Assembly (NCBI GenBank): GCA_041485125.1
Contig: JBGPIT010000354.1
Location: 1-5,422, forward strand
DNA length: 5,422 nt
Source of the DNA: JBGPIT01 sp041485125
GTDB lineage: Bacteria; Desulfobacterota; Binatia; UTPRO1
Direction: 5' to 3'
The notes under the pieces were generated by a model, which searched no databases, was not told the origin of the DNA, and was given only the letters and a program-made list of their open reading frames with translations. The first letter of the stretch is position 1. Each line of letters starts with the position of its first letter. The translations under genes were made by a program, and so were the position numbers. This document shows, in pieces, positions 1 to 5,143 of the stretch.

Positions 1-382
1 CCTGCCACGCGGGGGCGACGCGCAGACCGGCATTGGACAGATCGAGACCGCTTTGCAACTCCAGGTATTTGACGATCGGCCCGAAGAGGACGCACCCGGT
101 GACCAGCGGAACCAGTAGGCGGATGACACGCTCGCGGAGGAATGTGCCGATGCCGCGCGTCACGAGCGACGTACGGATCGACCACCCCGCGAGAAGAAAC
201 AATAGCGGCATGTGCCAGAGACTTATGAAGCCCGCGAGCACGAGCATCCCGAACGAGAGCTCGGCGTTGCGCACGTGGTAAAACGGCGCTGGATTGAAGA
301 CCATTGCGCTGTGGAACACGAACAGCAGATAGGTCGCGAAAATCCGCAGCCAATCGACGTCGTACCGTCGGGTGTCGATCAT
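1..382 (-). CDS. Acyltransferase family 3 (MdoC/OpgC-like) membrane protein, partial
   Basis: This is the N-terminal 127 residues of an integral membrane acyltransferase; the gene runs off the left edge of the window. My translation starts MIDTRRYDVDWLRIFATYLL, with the opening helix (about residues 10-30, including H24) that is typical of acyltransferase-3 proteins, where D/W-L-R followed by a hydrophobic stretch and a histidine is a hallmark. Further hydrophobic stretches lie at about 42-67 (containing SLWHMPLLFLLAG) and 88-106, separated by the basic loop FLRERVIRLLVP, which is also characteristic. Family members move acyl groups such as succinyl or acetyl onto periplasmic glucans, polysaccharides or lipids; the substrate here is unknown. 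The ATG overlaps the TetR stop (ATGA), and AGGA lies 8 nt upstream inside the TetR gene, so translation is probably coupled and the two genes share a transcript. Confidence 0.85.
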   Translation of the reverse strand, partial: MIDTRRYDVDWLRIFATYLLFVFHSAMVFNPAPFYHVRNAELSFGMLVLAGFISLWHMPLLFLLAGWSIRTSLVTRGIGTFLRERVIRLLVPLVTGCVLFGPIVKYLELQSGLDLSNAGLRVAPAWQ

Positions 383-1155
383 GTCCGTCTTCCTCGCTTC
401 CGGCCGCCAGCGTGTCGCCGTGCGATCGTGATCGATCGGCGCGCCTTCGCCGTGGTGACGGGTGCGGCAGCGAGCGCGTCGACGATGAAGCGCAGCACCG
501 TGGTGCGCGCCGTGTGATCATCGATGTTCTGTGGGTGGGCGTCCCAATGCCGATGAACCGCCCAGAAGACCGTGGTCTCGATGATCAGGCGCGCAGCAGC
601 GCTGAGATCCGGTACCGGCGCGACGAGCTTGCGGCGGATTCGGTCCTCGAGATACCGCGTGAGAAGCACGACCAACCCGCCGCGCGCACCGGAAAACCAC
701 AATTCGGCGAGCTCGGGATGATCGCGCGCCGACCGGTCGACCAGCTTGATGCCGCGACGATTCCGCGCCAGCACGTCGTAGAGCTCGCAAACGATCTCCT
801 CGAGCTCGCGACGCACGTCCGCGACGCGGCCGCGGTCCAGCGCGGCCATGAGCGCCGCCGGCACGCTGTTCTGGGCGAGACGGTCGGCGACATAGGCCAC
901 GGTCGCGCCGGGCGCAGGCGTCGGGACCGGCAACACGGGCGGCGGCTCCAGCGGCGGCTCGGCGTCGGCGTAGCGGCAGGCCAGGTCGAATAGAGCCTCC
1001 TTGCTCTGGACGTAGAGGTAGAGCGTGCCCTTCGCGACGCCCATCGCATCCGCGACGTCGGCCATCTGCGTGCGGCGGTAGCCCTGCTCGATGAAGACGT
1101 CCGTCGCGCGCGCGACGAGCTGATCGAATCGGTCTGCGGGTATTTTTCGCGGCAT
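379..1155 (-). CDS. TetR/AcrR-family transcriptional regulator
   Basis: A 258-aa ligand-responsive DNA-binding repressor. The N-terminal TetR domain is clear: helix 1 at about residues 9-24 (FDQLVARATDVFIEQGYRRT), then the helix-turn-helix at about 28-51 with ADVADAMGVAKGTLYLYV and the usual downstream SKEALF. The ligand-binding part (about 85-230) is alpha-helical. It follows a proline-rich linker (about 67-82) and gives no clue to the effector. The last 25 residues are rich in Arg and Lys and look like an unstructured tail. Length is slightly above the family's usual 190-230 aa. The gene diverges from the sterol-desaturase-like gene, and a perfect inverted repeat lies 18 bp before its ATG, so it is likely autoregulated and controls both directions. 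It overlaps the following acyltransferase gene by 4 bp. Confidence 0.93.
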   Translation of the reverse strand: MPRKIPADRFDQLVARATDVFIEQGYRRTQMADVADAMGVAKGTLYLYVQSKEALFDLACRYADAEPPLEPPPVLPVPTPAPGATVAYVADRLAQNSVPAALMAALDRGRVADVRRELEEIVCELYDVLARNRRGIKLVDRSARDHPELAELWFSGARGGLVVLLTRYLEDRIRRKLVAPVPDLSAAARLIIETTVFWAVHRHWDAHPQNIDDHTARTTVLRFIVDALAAAPVTTAKARRSITIARRHAGGRKRGRRT

Positions 1156-1172
1156 GGCGTCCGTCTATGATA

Positions 1173-1187
1173 ACTGACCAGGTCAGT
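1173..1187. promoter_or_regulatory. Probable TetR operator in the divergent promoter
   Basis: ACTGACC-A-GGTCAGT is a perfect 7-bp inverted repeat around one central base, and flanking T1171/A1189 also pair. Palindromes with GAC/GTC half-sites of this size are typical TetR-family operators. The site lies 18 bp upstream of the TetR ATG and 57 bp upstream of the preferred GTG of the divergent gene, so it can control both. A TATGAT resembling a plus-strand -10 box sits at 1166-1171, directly next to the palindrome; its -35 partner is weak. Binding is inferred, not shown. Confidence 0.8.
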
Positions 1188-1236
1188 CAAGCTCTCGAAG
1201 TGCGTGTCTTGCGACCATGTACGGCGGCCGGCTATC

Positions 1237-1240
1237 GAGG
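1237..1240 (+). promoter_or_regulatory. Ribosome binding site deciding the hydroxylase start
   Basis: GAGG lies 4 nt before the GTG at 1245. It favours that start over the ATG at 1167, which would place the operator palindrome inside the coding sequence and add a non-hydrophobic leader without a clear ribosome site. Confidence 0.45.
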
Positions 1241-1244
1241 CGGC

Positions 1245-2015
1245 GTGAGTGAGTCGGACTTCCTGATTGTCCGGGCTGCCGGGTTCGCCGCCGCGCTTCT
1301 CCTCGCCTGGGGCCTTCAGCGCGCAACGCCGTTTGTCGGCGCTCGCGGCAGCTGGCGGACCAACGGCACGCTTTGGGCGGTGAACGCGATCGTCATCGGA
1401 GCCATCTGCGGCGGATGCGCCTGCACGGCCGCCCATTGGGCCACCGCCCATGGCATCGGCATCCTCGGCGCGGTCTCAGCGCCCGGCTGGCTCGCGGTTC
1501 CGATCACGATCGCGACGCTCGACTTCGTCGCGTACGCCTGGCACCGCGCCAACCATCAGCTTCCTTTCCTGTGGCGCTTCCACCGTGTGCACCACTCGGA
1601 CCTGGCGTTCACGACGTCGACGGCGCTCCGGTTCCATCCGGGTGAGTTGCTCCTGTCGTTGCCGATCCGCCTGGCCGTCATCCTGCTTCTCGGTCCGCCG
1701 GTGCTCGCGATCCTCGCCTTCGAGCTGACGTTCGCGATCGCCAACCTGATCGAGCACGGCGACATCCGCTTGCCCGACGCGATCGACCGCACACTCTCGG
1801 CGGCGGTGGTCACACCGAGCCTGCATCGTCGCCATCACTGGTGCGGGCCGTCGCGGCTCGCCACGAACTTCGGGACGATCTCGACGCTGTGGGATCGCGC
1901 TCTCGGAACGTACGCGGCGAACGCGGCGGCGATTGCGAGACCGACGGGCGTACCCGGAATCGCAACCCCGCTCAGCCTCCGGTCCGCTCTCACTCTGCCC
2001 TTCCAAGCCATCTAA
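1245..2015 (+). CDS. Sterol desaturase / fatty acid hydroxylase superfamily protein
   Basis: A 256-aa membrane-bound di-iron oxygenase, which would use O2 and an electron donor to hydroxylate or desaturate a lipid. The histidine clusters that bind the iron pair are all present: HRANH at residues 100-104, HRVHH at 113-117 and HRRHH at 194-198, with extra conserved His in RFHP (131) and IEH (171). The closing NFG...LWDRALGTY (208-223) is also a family signature. Hydrophobic stretches at about 6-25, 43-64, 82-98 and 133-170 fit a protein embedded in the inner membrane with the catalytic face in the cytoplasm. I chose the GTG at 1245; an in-frame ATG at 1167 would give 282 aa but overlaps the operator. 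The gene is divergent from TetR and 91 bp upstream of the GST gene. The substrate (sterol, carotenoid, fatty acid or alkylglycerol) cannot be told from sequence. Confidence 0.9.
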   Translation: MSESDFLIVRAAGFAAALLLAWGLQRATPFVGARGSWRTNGTLWAVNAIVIGAICGGCACTAAHWATAHGIGILGAVSAPGWLAVPITIATLDFVAYAWHRANHQLPFLWRFHRVHHSDLAFTTSTALRFHPGELLLSLPIRLAVILLLGPPVLAILAFELTFAIANLIEHGDIRLPDAIDRTLSAAVVTPSLHRRHHWCGPSRLATNFGTISTLWDRALGTYAANAAAIARPTGVPGIATPLSLRSALTLPFQAI

Positions 2016-2106
2016 GACGGGTTGGGAAATCGGGCCGGACTGCCCATCCGCGACCGCCCACCGTCCGCGATGGCATCACGCCCGCGCGCTTGGTAGCTGC
2101 TCGTCC

Positions 2107-2877
2107 ATGCTCACACTCTTCGACGACGTCTTCAGCCCTTACGCCCGCAAGGTCCGGATCGCACTTTACGAGAAGGACGTGCCCTTCGAGCGCGTCCGTG
2201 CGTTACACGGCGACTGCAACCGCACCGATTTTGTGAACGTCAACCCACGCGCCGAGGTGCCGGCGCTCGTCGACGGGGGCTTCTCGCTCTACGACTCGAC
2301 GGTCATCTGCGAGTACCTCGAGGACCGCTATCCGGACCCCGCGCTTTACCCGACCGACCCGAGAGCGCGCGCCACGTGCCGCCTCATCGAGGATCTCGCC
2401 GACACACAGCTCGACGCCGCCATGTACACGGTTGCGATCGTCGAGATGGGACGCGGCGAAACGAACGGCGAGCTCCACGAGGCGGCGCGACGGGACCTGG
2501 AGCGCCTGTACCGCGATCTCGAACACCGGATCGAGAGTGACTTCTTCTGCGGATCATTCTCGTTGGCCGACATCGCCGTCCTGCCTCACATCATGGCCGC
2601 GACCTTCCTCGGGTTTCCTGTCGATCCGACACGGCAGCCGAAGCTCGCGGCGTGGATGGAACGCGCCCAGGCACGCCCGTCGGTCATGCGTGACAACGCC
2701 GACGTGATGCAGACGCTGCAAGCTCTGCAAGAGGAGAAGCGACCGGCGTTCGACCCGTTCCGCATCCAATGGAGAAGCGATCGTCTCGAGTGGGTGATCA
2801 AGAACGGCTTCTTCGATTGGTTCGCGGAAGAGGTGCGGCAAGGCCGCGCATTTTTCCCACTGCCGGTCGGCCACTAG
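2107..2877 (+). CDS. Glutathione S-transferase family protein
   Basis: A 256-aa cytosolic GST-like protein. The N-terminal thioredoxin fold (about 1-77) begins MLTLFDDVFSPYARKVRIAL, placing S10 where the activating residue for glutathione normally sits. NPRAEVPAL (46-54) contains the cis-proline P52, and LYDSTVICEYLEDRYP (61-76) carries the D63-S64 pair that binds the gamma-glutamyl group. The helical C-terminal domain (about 85-200) includes the S-x-x-D capping box in FSLADI (S152, D155). Beyond it is an unusual tail of about 50 residues, rich in aromatic and charged residues, with many F and W. The ATG at 2107 starts right at the beta-strand of the fold; the frame stays open upstream but has no GST similarity there. 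The ribosome site is weak (GGTAG, 10 nt away). It may share a transcript with the hydroxylase and could conjugate or isomerise oxidised lipids or xenobiotics (inference). Confidence 0.92.
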   Translation: MLTLFDDVFSPYARKVRIALYEKDVPFERVRALHGDCNRTDFVNVNPRAEVPALVDGGFSLYDSTVICEYLEDRYPDPALYPTDPRARATCRLIEDLADTQLDAAMYTVAIVEMGRGETNGELHEAARRDLERLYRDLEHRIESDFFCGSFSLADIAVLPHIMAATFLGFPVDPTRQPKLAAWMERAQARPSVMRDNADVMQTLQALQEEKRPAFDPFRIQWRSDRLEWVIKNGFFDWFAEEVRQGRAFFPLPVGH

Positions 2878-2892
2878 ACTCGGAGACGAGAT

Positions 2893-2937
2893 GGGGGAGC
2901 CGATCGATCCCAGAGTGTCATGACCTCGGATTCCCCC
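2893..2937. terminator. Imperfect hairpin downstream of the GST gene
   Basis: GGGGGA (2893-2898) pairs with TCCCCC (2932-2937), and CCGA (2900-2903) pairs with TCGG (2926-2929) further in. The loop of about 22 nt contains the palindrome GTCATGAC. It lies 16 nt after the GST stop, where a terminator is expected. No T-run follows, so it is at best a weak or Rho-assisted terminator. Confidence 0.3.
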
Positions 2938-2971
2938 GGCGGGGCGCTGTTCTGCGCGATCAAGCGTGGTA

Positions 2972-3005
2972 GTGGGTCAGTTTGAATTGGCCGGAGGCGG
3001 GACAG
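2972..3005. mobile_element. Possible IS21-family terminal repeat relic
   Basis: GTGGGTCAG (2972-2980) is followed by TTTGAATTGGCCG and then, 25 bp after the first copy, by the related GCGGGACAG (2997-3005). From memory, repeated GTGGGTCAGTTT...TTGGCCG units of about this period are found at the ends of many IS21-family elements. No istA or istB reading frame is present in the window, so only an end-like scar could remain. No target duplication was found. Confidence 0.35.
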
Positions 3006-3022
3006 ACTGACGAAACAGCGGA

Positions 3023-3049
3023 GACGGGCGACGGCTCGCGTCGCCCGTC
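3023..3049 (-). terminator. Strong hairpin after the 101-aa secreted protein gene
   Basis: GACGGGCGACG (3023-3033) and CGTCGCCCGTC (3039-3049) form a perfect 11-bp GC-rich stem with a 5-nt loop, 11 nt after the stop codon of the minus-strand gene. On that strand it is followed by CTCCGCTGTTTCG, with only a short T-run, so it is a suboptimal intrinsic terminator. It may also block readthrough from the GST side. Confidence 0.6.
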
Positions 3050-3060
3050 CGGCTGCCTTA

Positions 3061-3366
3061 CTACTTGCTGCTGGCTTTCGCTGCGGTGCGTTCCGCGTTC
3101 GCGAGCGCGTTCAGATCCTTCGCCTGCTCGCGATAGCGTTTCGCGATCGCCTTGCAGTGGTCCTCGGCGTGGAATTGGCCGAGCTTGCCGCCGCCCCTGT
3201 AGCTTTGTGCCATCTTGTCGTGATGCGCGGCTTTCGCCTCCGCATCGGCCGCCTCTTTCGCGTACTCCTCGGCGATCGCAGCGTGATCCGTCGTATCGGC
3301 CGCGAGAGCGGGAGCCGCGTTGATCATCAGAAGCGCAGCCAAGCCCAACATCATGATCGTTCTCAT
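3061..3366 (-). CDS. Small secreted His/Cys-containing helical protein, function unknown
   Basis: A 101-aa protein with a clear Sec signal peptide: MRTIMMLGLAALLMINAAPA and cleavage after LA or LAA at about residue 22-23. The mature part of about 78 residues is predicted helical, with an alanine/charged heptad-like pattern (28-56 and 66-98) split by the glycine turn RGGGKLG (57-63). H48-H49, H66 and H70-C71 are potential metal ligands, and the single cysteine would be free in the periplasm. I do not recognise a named family, though small alanine-rich exported proteins with HC motifs occur near metal-resistance genes (recollection, unverified). The ATG at 3366 is preferred because AGGAGG sits 5 nt upstream; an in-frame ATG at 3393 would put acidic residues before the signal peptide. 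It diverges from the broken CDF exporter gene 195 bp away and ends at a strong hairpin. Confidence 0.82.
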   Translation of the reverse strand: MRTIMMLGLAALLMINAAPALAADTTDHAAIAEEYAKEAADAEAKAAHHDKMAQSYRGGGKLGQFHAEDHCKAIAKRYREQAKDLNALANAERTAAKASSK

Positions 3367-3371
3367 CGAGT

Positions 3372-3377
3372 CCTCCT
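3372..3377 (-). promoter_or_regulatory. Strong ribosome binding site
   Basis: AGGAGG on the minus strand with 5-nt spacing to the ATG at 3366. It is one of the two best ribosome sites in the window and decides the start of the 101-aa secreted protein. Confidence 0.8.
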
Positions 3378-3422
3378 CCGTGTCGTCCCTCATGGGAACG
3401 TCTGTGAATCCTCACCCGCCTT

Positions 3423-3473
3423 CAAAAGCAGGCGCAATGCCACCGCCGTGCCTCATGGCAAACCCTGCTTTTG
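3423..3473. repeat. 10-bp perfect inverted repeat in a divergent intergenic region
   Basis: CAAAAGCAGG (3423-3432) and CCTGCTTTTG (3464-3473) are exact complements separated by 31 nt. A smaller TGCC/GGCA pair (3438-3441, 3457-3460) lies inside, so an extended hairpin is possible. It sits 57 bp upstream of the 101-aa gene start and 89 bp before the CDF pseudogene start. It could be a bidirectional terminator, a regulator site or the ends of a tiny mobile repeat; the sequence does not decide. Confidence 0.5.
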
Positions 3474-3561
3474 TTCGCAAGCGGCTCGCGGCGACGAGGT
3501 CGTCGCTCACCATGCAGGCGCGCACACAACTCCCTGACGTACGAACTCCGGGAACGAACGA

Positions 3562-3914
3562 ATGACCAGTGACGGACAGCAGCTCGGTCGCGCATTCGCG
3601 CTGAGCGTCGGTGGCTCGATGCCGCCGCGAGCCTCATCGTTTCGCTTGTGGTCCTCGTGAGCACGTGGGGAGTGCTCAAAGACGCCCTACACCTGGCACT
3701 TGCGGGCGTGCCCGAAGGTGTCAGCCTCGCCGCGGTCCAAGAATTTCTGGAGAGCCTTCCCGCGGTGTGCGACGTTCATGATTTTCATATCTGGCCGATG
3801 GGCGCTCGGGATGACGGTGTTGCTCGTCCGCGAGGGGCGAGAGGCATGGCGCGGGGACGACTGCTGTCCGTGACGCGCTTCTACGCTCGAGCTCGAGCGT
3901 TCACCCCATCCTGA
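3562..3914 (+). pseudogene. Cation diffusion facilitator (CzcD-type) pseudogene, internally deleted
   Basis: These are the remains of a CDF exporter, which would move Zn2+, Co2+ or Cd2+ out of the cytoplasm in exchange for protons. The ATG at 3562 opens MTSDGQQLGRAFALSV, matching the short leader and the start of TM1 (GRAF). The frame then shifts into nonsense and stops at 3658-3660. From 3612 another frame encodes WLDAAASLIVSLVVLVSTWG (TM6), then VPEGVSLAAVQEFL and VHDFHIWPMG, the start of the cytoplasmic metal-sensing domain. TM1-TM5 with the H/D transport site are gone, apparently by one deletion at about 3607-3612. After 3803 the family pattern (normally continuing TTE-ALTAHLV) is lost, although this frame stays open to 3914, so the 3' end is decayed too. 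It cannot be a working transporter. Confidence 0.85.
3883..3900. repeat. 18-bp perfect palindrome
   Basis: ACGCTCGAGCTCGAGCGT is its own reverse complement across all 18 bases and contains two CTCGAG hexamers. It lies in the decayed 3' part of the CDF pseudogene. A shorter TACGGC-CT-GCCGTA inverted repeat follows at 3925-3938. No role can be assigned. Confidence 0.6.
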
Positions 3915-4020
3915 GCCGAAAGACTACGGCCTGCCGTATGTACAGACACTATGCGGTCGCCGTCGGCACGTACGCGCGTCGATGCGACGATCTACGCGAC
4001 GTATCAGCTCCACGTCGAGC

Positions 4021-4106
4021 GCTTCGGACTCGCTGCGGCGGTAGAGTGCCAAACCGCGGGTACGGGCGGTGCGGCGATGCGGGTTGTACCAGAGCTCGAT
4101 CTTGAT
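4021..4106 (-). mobile_element. IS3-family transposase (OrfB) C-terminal remnant
   Basis: On the minus strand 4106-4071 reads IKIELWYNPHRR, closely matching the conserved end of the IS3-family DDE transposase, where (Y)IE-x-(W/F)YN-x-x-RRH precedes (S)xLGYLSP. The expected continuation appears in the next frame at 4056-4036 as RFGTLPP, so a frameshift or small insertion separates the two. A stop codon in frame lies just upstream (about 4134-4136), and no catalytic DDE region is visible. Only a fragment of about 30 codons survives. The 248-bp stretch between the CDF relic and the next gene (3915-4162) holds nothing else gene-like. Confidence 0.5.
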
Positions 4107-4122
4107 CACTGTCATTGACCGA

Positions 4123-4153
4123 GCGCTGGAGCGCGCTCAGCGCGGTTCTTTCT
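4123..4153 (+). terminator. Terminator-like hairpin with pyrimidine tail
   Basis: GCGCTG (4123-4128) pairs with CAGCGC (4138-4143), extended by a G-T pair, and is followed by GGTTCTTTCT. A T-rich tail after a GC-rich stem fits a plus-strand intrinsic terminator, perhaps for the former CDF gene. The T-run is broken by C residues. Confidence 0.35.
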
Positions 4154-4162
4154 AGTCCGCCG

Positions 4163-4417
4163 TCAGGCGGTCGGATTCTCGCCTGTGCGTGCTGCCGGTG
4201 CCTGCTCCTCACCGCAGGTGCCCAGGGCTACTTTCGCACGGCGCAGGGTGGCGATCGCCGCCTGGCGGTCACCACGTTCGAGCTGCTCGCGAGCGAGCTT
4301 GAGCTCGGAACGGTAGGTGGAGCACCCCTGCGCCCGAGGCCCGTGGTCGGCGGCGCGCGATGACGAGCCAAGGAGGAGTAGAAGCGCAGCGATCGTGCCG
4401 GTGATTGCTCGTCTCAT
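4163..4417 (-). CDS. Small secreted two-cysteine protein, function unknown
   Basis: An 84-aa exported protein. The signal peptide is MRRAITGTIAALLLLLGSSS with cleavage after SRA or SRAA (about residue 22-23). The mature part of about 62 residues contains C32 and C68, well placed for one disulfide, flanking two amphipathic helices with the TPR-like pattern REQLERGDRQAAIATLRRA (43-61). The tail after C68 looks disordered. No family is recognised. The ATG at 4417 overlaps the stop of an upstream reading frame (ATGA), suggesting the gene was the distal member of a translationally coupled operon; its own ribosome site is weak. A small 5-bp hairpin (CCGCC/GGCGG, 4157-4170) covers its stop codon. 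It diverges from the 131-aa cysteine-rich gene. The G/C-rich third positions and signal peptide support a real gene; its frame stays open to 4750 but the upstream extension is not convincing. Confidence 0.7.
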   Translation of the reverse strand: MRRAITGTIAALLLLLGSSSRAADHGPRAQGCSTYRSELKLAREQLERGDRQAAIATLRRAKVALGTCGEEQAPAARTGENPTA

Positions 4418-4560
4418 GCCGTGCCCGTCAGCAACCGGCGTACCAGCATCGACCACCAGTCCGCCGTCGAAAACTCGCGCCGCTGCTCGGCGGCAATGAG
4501 GGCCCAGATGCCCAAAAATACGGCACTGCTGCGTCCAAAGGCGCGCGGACGACACGGATC
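4414..4560 (-). pseudogene. C-terminal tail of a truncated upstream gene
   Basis: On the minus strand the frame ending at 4414 reads FLGIWALIAAEQ, then RREFSTADWWSMLVRRLLTG and TA, with G or C at about 25 of its last 29 third codon positions. Its TGA overlaps the ATG of the 84-aa gene. The frame is open back to 4713 but has no ATG or GTG before the coding-like part, only a TTG at 4515. It therefore looks like the last 35-50 codons of a gene whose 5' end is lost: a hydrophobic helix followed by a basic amphipathic tail. The parent family is not recognised. It could instead be a short peptide starting at the TTG. Confidence 0.42.
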
Positions 4561-4655
4561 CCAGCGACATACCCACGGCCGTTCGCCGTGAGCTCGCGTG
4601 TGGGTCCGTAACCTGACGTGGATCGCGGCATCCGAGAGCCGTCTTGACAGGACCG

Positions 4656-5051
4656 ATGGAGGCGACCACCCTGAAAACCGTGAAGCGATCCCGCGCCAGA
4701 TTTGCTGCCGCCGTCATTGCGGCGCTCACGTGCACGCTTTTCACGAGCACGACGAGTTGGGCGCTTTACCGCTCGGCAATGGGACCAAAGCAATGTTGCA
4801 AGTCGAGCTGTCCCCACGAAAAAGCGCCTACCGACGCCGAGCGCTGCTGCAAGACGCATCCGATGGTGGTGAAGGCGGAAGCCGGTAAGACGTCCCCTTC
4901 ATCCCTACTGACGGGTCCTCTTCCCGCTGTCGACGCGTTCCCGGTCAGTCTCGCTCCACCGAGCACGGCTCTATTCGGGTCCCTCCCGTCTGACGGCAGA
5001 TCGCCTCCAAAACCCTCCCTGTTCGCGCAGCGCACGTCGCTCCTTCGCTGA
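4656..5051 (+). CDS. Secreted cysteine-cluster protein, putative metal binding
   Basis: A 131-aa protein with an export signal (about residues 10-36: basic KRSRAR, hydrophobic FAAAVIAALTCTLF, cleavage near SWA). The mature N-terminus holds a compact thiol cluster, QCCKSSCPHE (46-55) and RCCKTHP (63-69), that is CC-x3-C-x-H followed by CC-x2-H. This is followed by a proline/serine-rich, low-complexity C-terminal half ending in SLLR. Such a cluster could bind Cu, Zn or Hg, or form disulfides; this is inference, and no named family is recognised. The start is uncertain: the ATG at 4656 has AGGA only 3 nt upstream, while TTG 4644 and GTG 4680 are in-frame alternatives, the last giving the neatest signal peptide. 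It diverges from the 84-aa gene and is followed 92 bp on by the 90-aa gene, so the two may be co-transcribed. Confidence 0.75.
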   Translation: MEATTLKTVKRSRARFAAAVIAALTCTLFTSTTSWALYRSAMGPKQCCKSSCPHEKAPTDAERCCKTHPMVVKAEAGKTSPSSLLTGPLPAVDAFPVSLAPPSTALFGSLPSDGRSPPKPSLFAQRTSLLR

Positions 5052-5143
5052 TCACCTCTCTCTGTTCGACCATTGGTTTCGAGCCGGCGCACACGTGCGT
5101 TCGGTACACCCAAGGGACCACAGAACCGAGAGGAGATTCAGCG

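Noticed and set aside
1167..1244. ATG at 1167 as start of the hydroxylase gene (282 aa).
   Set aside because: It would put the TetR operator inside the coding sequence, lacks a ribosome site, and the extra 26 residues are unlike the family's hydrophobic N-terminus; GTG 1245 has GAGG upstream.
585..1451. Long 288-aa minus-strand frame across the TetR gene and divergent promoter.
   Set aside because: It is a shadow frame: Arg/Ser-rich translation, out of frame with the clear TetR domain and crossing the operator.
1933..2106. ATG at 1933 as start of the GST gene (314 aa).
   Set aside because: The extra 58 residues overlap the hydroxylase gene in another frame and show no fold similarity; the GST fold starts exactly at 2107.
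3157..3537. A 126-aa plus-strand frame opposite the 101-aa secreted protein.
   Set aside because: Antisense shadow; the minus strand carries a signal peptide, a strong AGGAGG and a downstream hairpin.
3924..4115. A complete 63-aa minus-strand protein starting MTVIKIELWYNP.
   Set aside because: No ribosome site, its end loses coding-like codon use, and its start matches an internal IS3 transposase motif, so it is better read as a transposase remnant.
4644..4672. TTGACA at 4644-4649 as a consensus -35 box.
   Set aside because: No acceptable -10 element lies 16-18 bp downstream (CACCCT), and it would overlap the probable coding start.
4428..4859. A 143-aa minus-strand frame antisense to the cysteine-cluster gene.
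   Set aside because: Its composition is Arg/Ser-rich, it has no signal or domain, and it overlaps two better supported frames.
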